Notes under the pieces: generated by a model
What the model saw: the letters and a program-made list of their open reading frames with translations, nothing else
The model's database searches: none
What the model was told of the DNA's origin: nothing
Part shown: positions 62,004-64,000 of the stretch, in pieces
Numbering within the stretch: the first letter of the stretch is position 1
Layout: each line of letters starts with the position of its first letter
Source: Heterotrichella gracilis
Taxonomy: Eukaryota > Sar > Xanthophyceae > Tribonematales > Xanthonemataceae
DNA length: 64,000 bases
NCBI GenBank assembly: GCA_032358255.1
Contig: JAULBX010019411.1
Coordinates: forward strand, 18,795-82,794
Reading direction: 5' to 3'
Position numbers and translations under genes: made by a program

Positions 62004-64000
62004 AGAAGCGCTGGAGGGGGGCTTTGCGTTGGCGAGGGGGGAGGAAAACTAGAAATGGCAATGTGAAGGCTTGGGTGTGAAAGAGGGATGCAACTGCTGC
62101 CTGGCATGGTGAAGAGCAGTTTGGTCATCTTGGGCTAGACAAGGCGCACATAGGTGAAGTAATCTTAGCTTCTTACAATAATTCTGCTTCCTGTTGGTGT
62201 TGGTTGATTTTTACCTAATCGCGGGGTTGGCACCAGATATTGTTTAGTGCCAGGAGGCTACGCTAGGCACCTGAGGTGCTTCTATTGGTTAACGCCCCGT
62301 GTATTTGTTGATTGATGAGGCGTATGTAAATGGCACAGCCCAGTGCCATATACTACTCATTATACTGGATTATAGCCTTAGATGATAGCTTTCTTTTATT
62401 GTTATTAGTGGATGTCAGCATTTCAGTCACCGGAAGTGTATGCAACTGTCTTGCAATGACCGTGGTTGACCACGGCTGTGCCATATTTGGGCAAATCTGT
62501 GGCAATCGCTCAAACCATGTGACTGAAAGCCCACTGGTGCTGTTTTAAACCATGTTTAGAAGTACATGGGGGCCACATGCGGGAATTGTGCATAGGATGC
62601 CGTTGGCTGGGCAGGGGCAGATGACCCTAACCCTAAACCCTAAACAATTCTGGCATCCACTGGTTGGCTGCAGCAGGGGGAGTAAAGTAAGTCACATGGA
62701 ATAGCTTGAGACCGATACTCCATGCCTGATTGTATTTTCTGTTGTGCTTTAGGCATAAGGCAGTATTCGTGGCCAAGCTCTTCTCGTTGAAACCCACTTG
62801 AGCCACTACTGCTAGAACTAGCTCGGAGCTTGCGCAATCCTGAGCATTAGTAACTGAGTTGTCTGCATGCACAACAACACCTGTGAATCAAATGGCAACG
62901 CTGTGAGTTGTGAACCCACAGACACACACACCATACCTATAAGCTGCACCTCTATGGCCGGCACACTGCAAGTGGCATCCACCAGCGCGTGCCGAGAGGC
63001 GACCGTGGCCTCCACACCCCTGGCACACATACTTGGCTCCACCGCTAGCTGCCACCTGGAACCCTACCGCTTCTTTGTATCCTGGCAAGGAGTGTTGACG
63101 CTGGCATATAAGTAAGAGATATTGTATTGTATGAAGAGGTGGTAGCAGGGTGGTTAAAGAGCTGTTCGGCACCGCGCTTTGGCATGTCACAATGCATGCA
63201 TATGCACACACACTTGGCTCGTGCGCTAGCTGTAACCTGGACCCTACCGCTTCTTTATATCCTGGCAAGATTTGATGACGACAAAGTGGTAGTTGAGATC
63301 TAACTCGTGCAGTGTACTCAAGCGTGGCCTGTTGACCTTGGCATAGAGCATGCCACAGTGCATGCATATGACTTGTTGACGCCATGCATGCACTGCACCA
63401 GCACCCCCTGTGCCCGTTCACTCCCCATAATATCACGAGATTTTGTCGTGATGCCCACTCCTTGTGCTTCACTCGTACACGAAATGGTGTCACCAGCGTA
63501 GATGCTGCTGTCCGGCCTGTTCAGACCCAATGGCACTCCCCTGCGCACTCCTGCAGGGGCTTTCCCCCCTCTCTACTGGACCTGAAAGCCCGCCTAGACG
63601 AGAACTACCCAGCCCTCCAGGTACCCACTACGCATCCTGGCCGCCACCTCTGCAGTGGCATGCTGTCCCTAAACCCAAAACTCTTCACCCTAAACCCTAA
63701 ACCCTGAACCCTTGACCCTAAACACCACCCTCAGCGAGGACCAACCCCTCCCTTTGTGGACACGTCGTGCAGCATGCCTCCCTCTGCCAGCAGGTGCTGC
63801 GCACTGGCACTTGGTAACCCTAAACCCTGCCCACTGACATACCCTCTCTCTTCTGTACCGCTGTCCGAGTGGTTGATAACAACAAATTTTTCTCCAGTTT
63901 AATCCCAGTAAACGCACATCCTCCTGAGGGAGCTGCACCTTGATACGACGTGTGTGGTCCGTGCCTTTGGGGACGTTTCCCCCCCCTTTCAGATATGCAC
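62004..64000. other. 3' flank of the ATPase gene and unresolved end of window
   Basis: Contains a TGTAA at about 62324, a possible green-algal polyadenylation signal. There are telomere-like runs at about 62628 and 63687-63725. A duplicated block GCTAGCTG(C/T)(C/A)ACCTGGA..CCCTACCGCTTCTTT(G/A)TATCCTGGCAAG appears at about 63046 and 63226. An exon-like piece at 63557-63620 on the plus strand reads PSLLDLKARLDENYPALQ between AG and GT. No complete gene can be assembled. Confidence 0.4.

Noticed and set aside
63840-63985. Exon reading ILLRELHLDTTCVVRAFGDV near the right edge
   Set aside because: An in-frame TAA lies between the only good acceptor and this segment, and no downstream sequence is available to confirm a gene.

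Overview
The window is nuclear DNA of a photosynthetic eukaryote, most likely a chlorophyte green alga. It holds intron-dense genes with GT-AG introns and standard stop codons. Products include plastid-targeted proteins (a prephenate/aspartate aminotransferase and a TLP18.3-like thylakoid-lumen protein). Plant-type telomere-like CCCTAAA/TTTAGGG runs are scattered through introns and spacers. Chlamydomonadales with Arabidopsis-type telomeres would fit, but the species cannot be fixed from the sequence alone. No operon, CRISPR array, phage or virus was seen.

Layout, left to right: a plastid prephenate/aspartate aminotransferase (103-4641, -); SPT4 (5795-7772, +); a TLP18.3/TPM-domain thylakoid protein (8858-12437, -); an unrecognised plastid-type protein with one membrane segment (about 13570-15379, -); Rab GDP-dissociation inhibitor (15958-19224, +); an eight-helix protein that looks like two MARVEL-type units (20186-23367, -); CutC (24119-26198, +); a very long protein with a C-terminal U-box (27698 to about 37148, -); NTF2 (38381-39711, -); a TDG/MUG-family DNA glycosylase (40896 to about 43600, -); a 224-residue type II membrane protein (44775-47475, -); and a P2C (Na,K-ATPase alpha-type) P-type ATPase in 24 exons (49282-62003, +). 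The last 2 kb are unresolved. For most genes I joined exons by hand and checked that reading phase closes at every junction; total lengths match the known families well.

Most striking region (44.7-62.0 kb): the P2C pump is head-to-head with a gene for a single-span type II protein. That neighbour has a W-G-x-x-A-G-x-F core in its helix, six ectodomain cysteines and two N-glycosylation sequons, which is the architecture of a Na,K-ATPase beta subunit. The pump keeps all catalytic motifs but carries Gln at the M4 PEGL site, and Arg and Gln in M5 where animal pumps have Asn and Glu. Its M7-M8 extracellular loop, the place where beta docks in animals, is expanded to about 240 residues with eight cysteines. 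I propose an algal alpha/beta-like pump with altered ion coupling. This is inference.

A second theme runs through most genes. Introns contain degenerate copies of the exon edge next to them, splice site included, often in tandem and sometimes alternating with telomere-like repeats. Many introns are also bounded by direct AGGT-type repeats. Together these point to local tandem duplication across exon-intron junctions as the way introns grow, and perhaps arise, in this genome.
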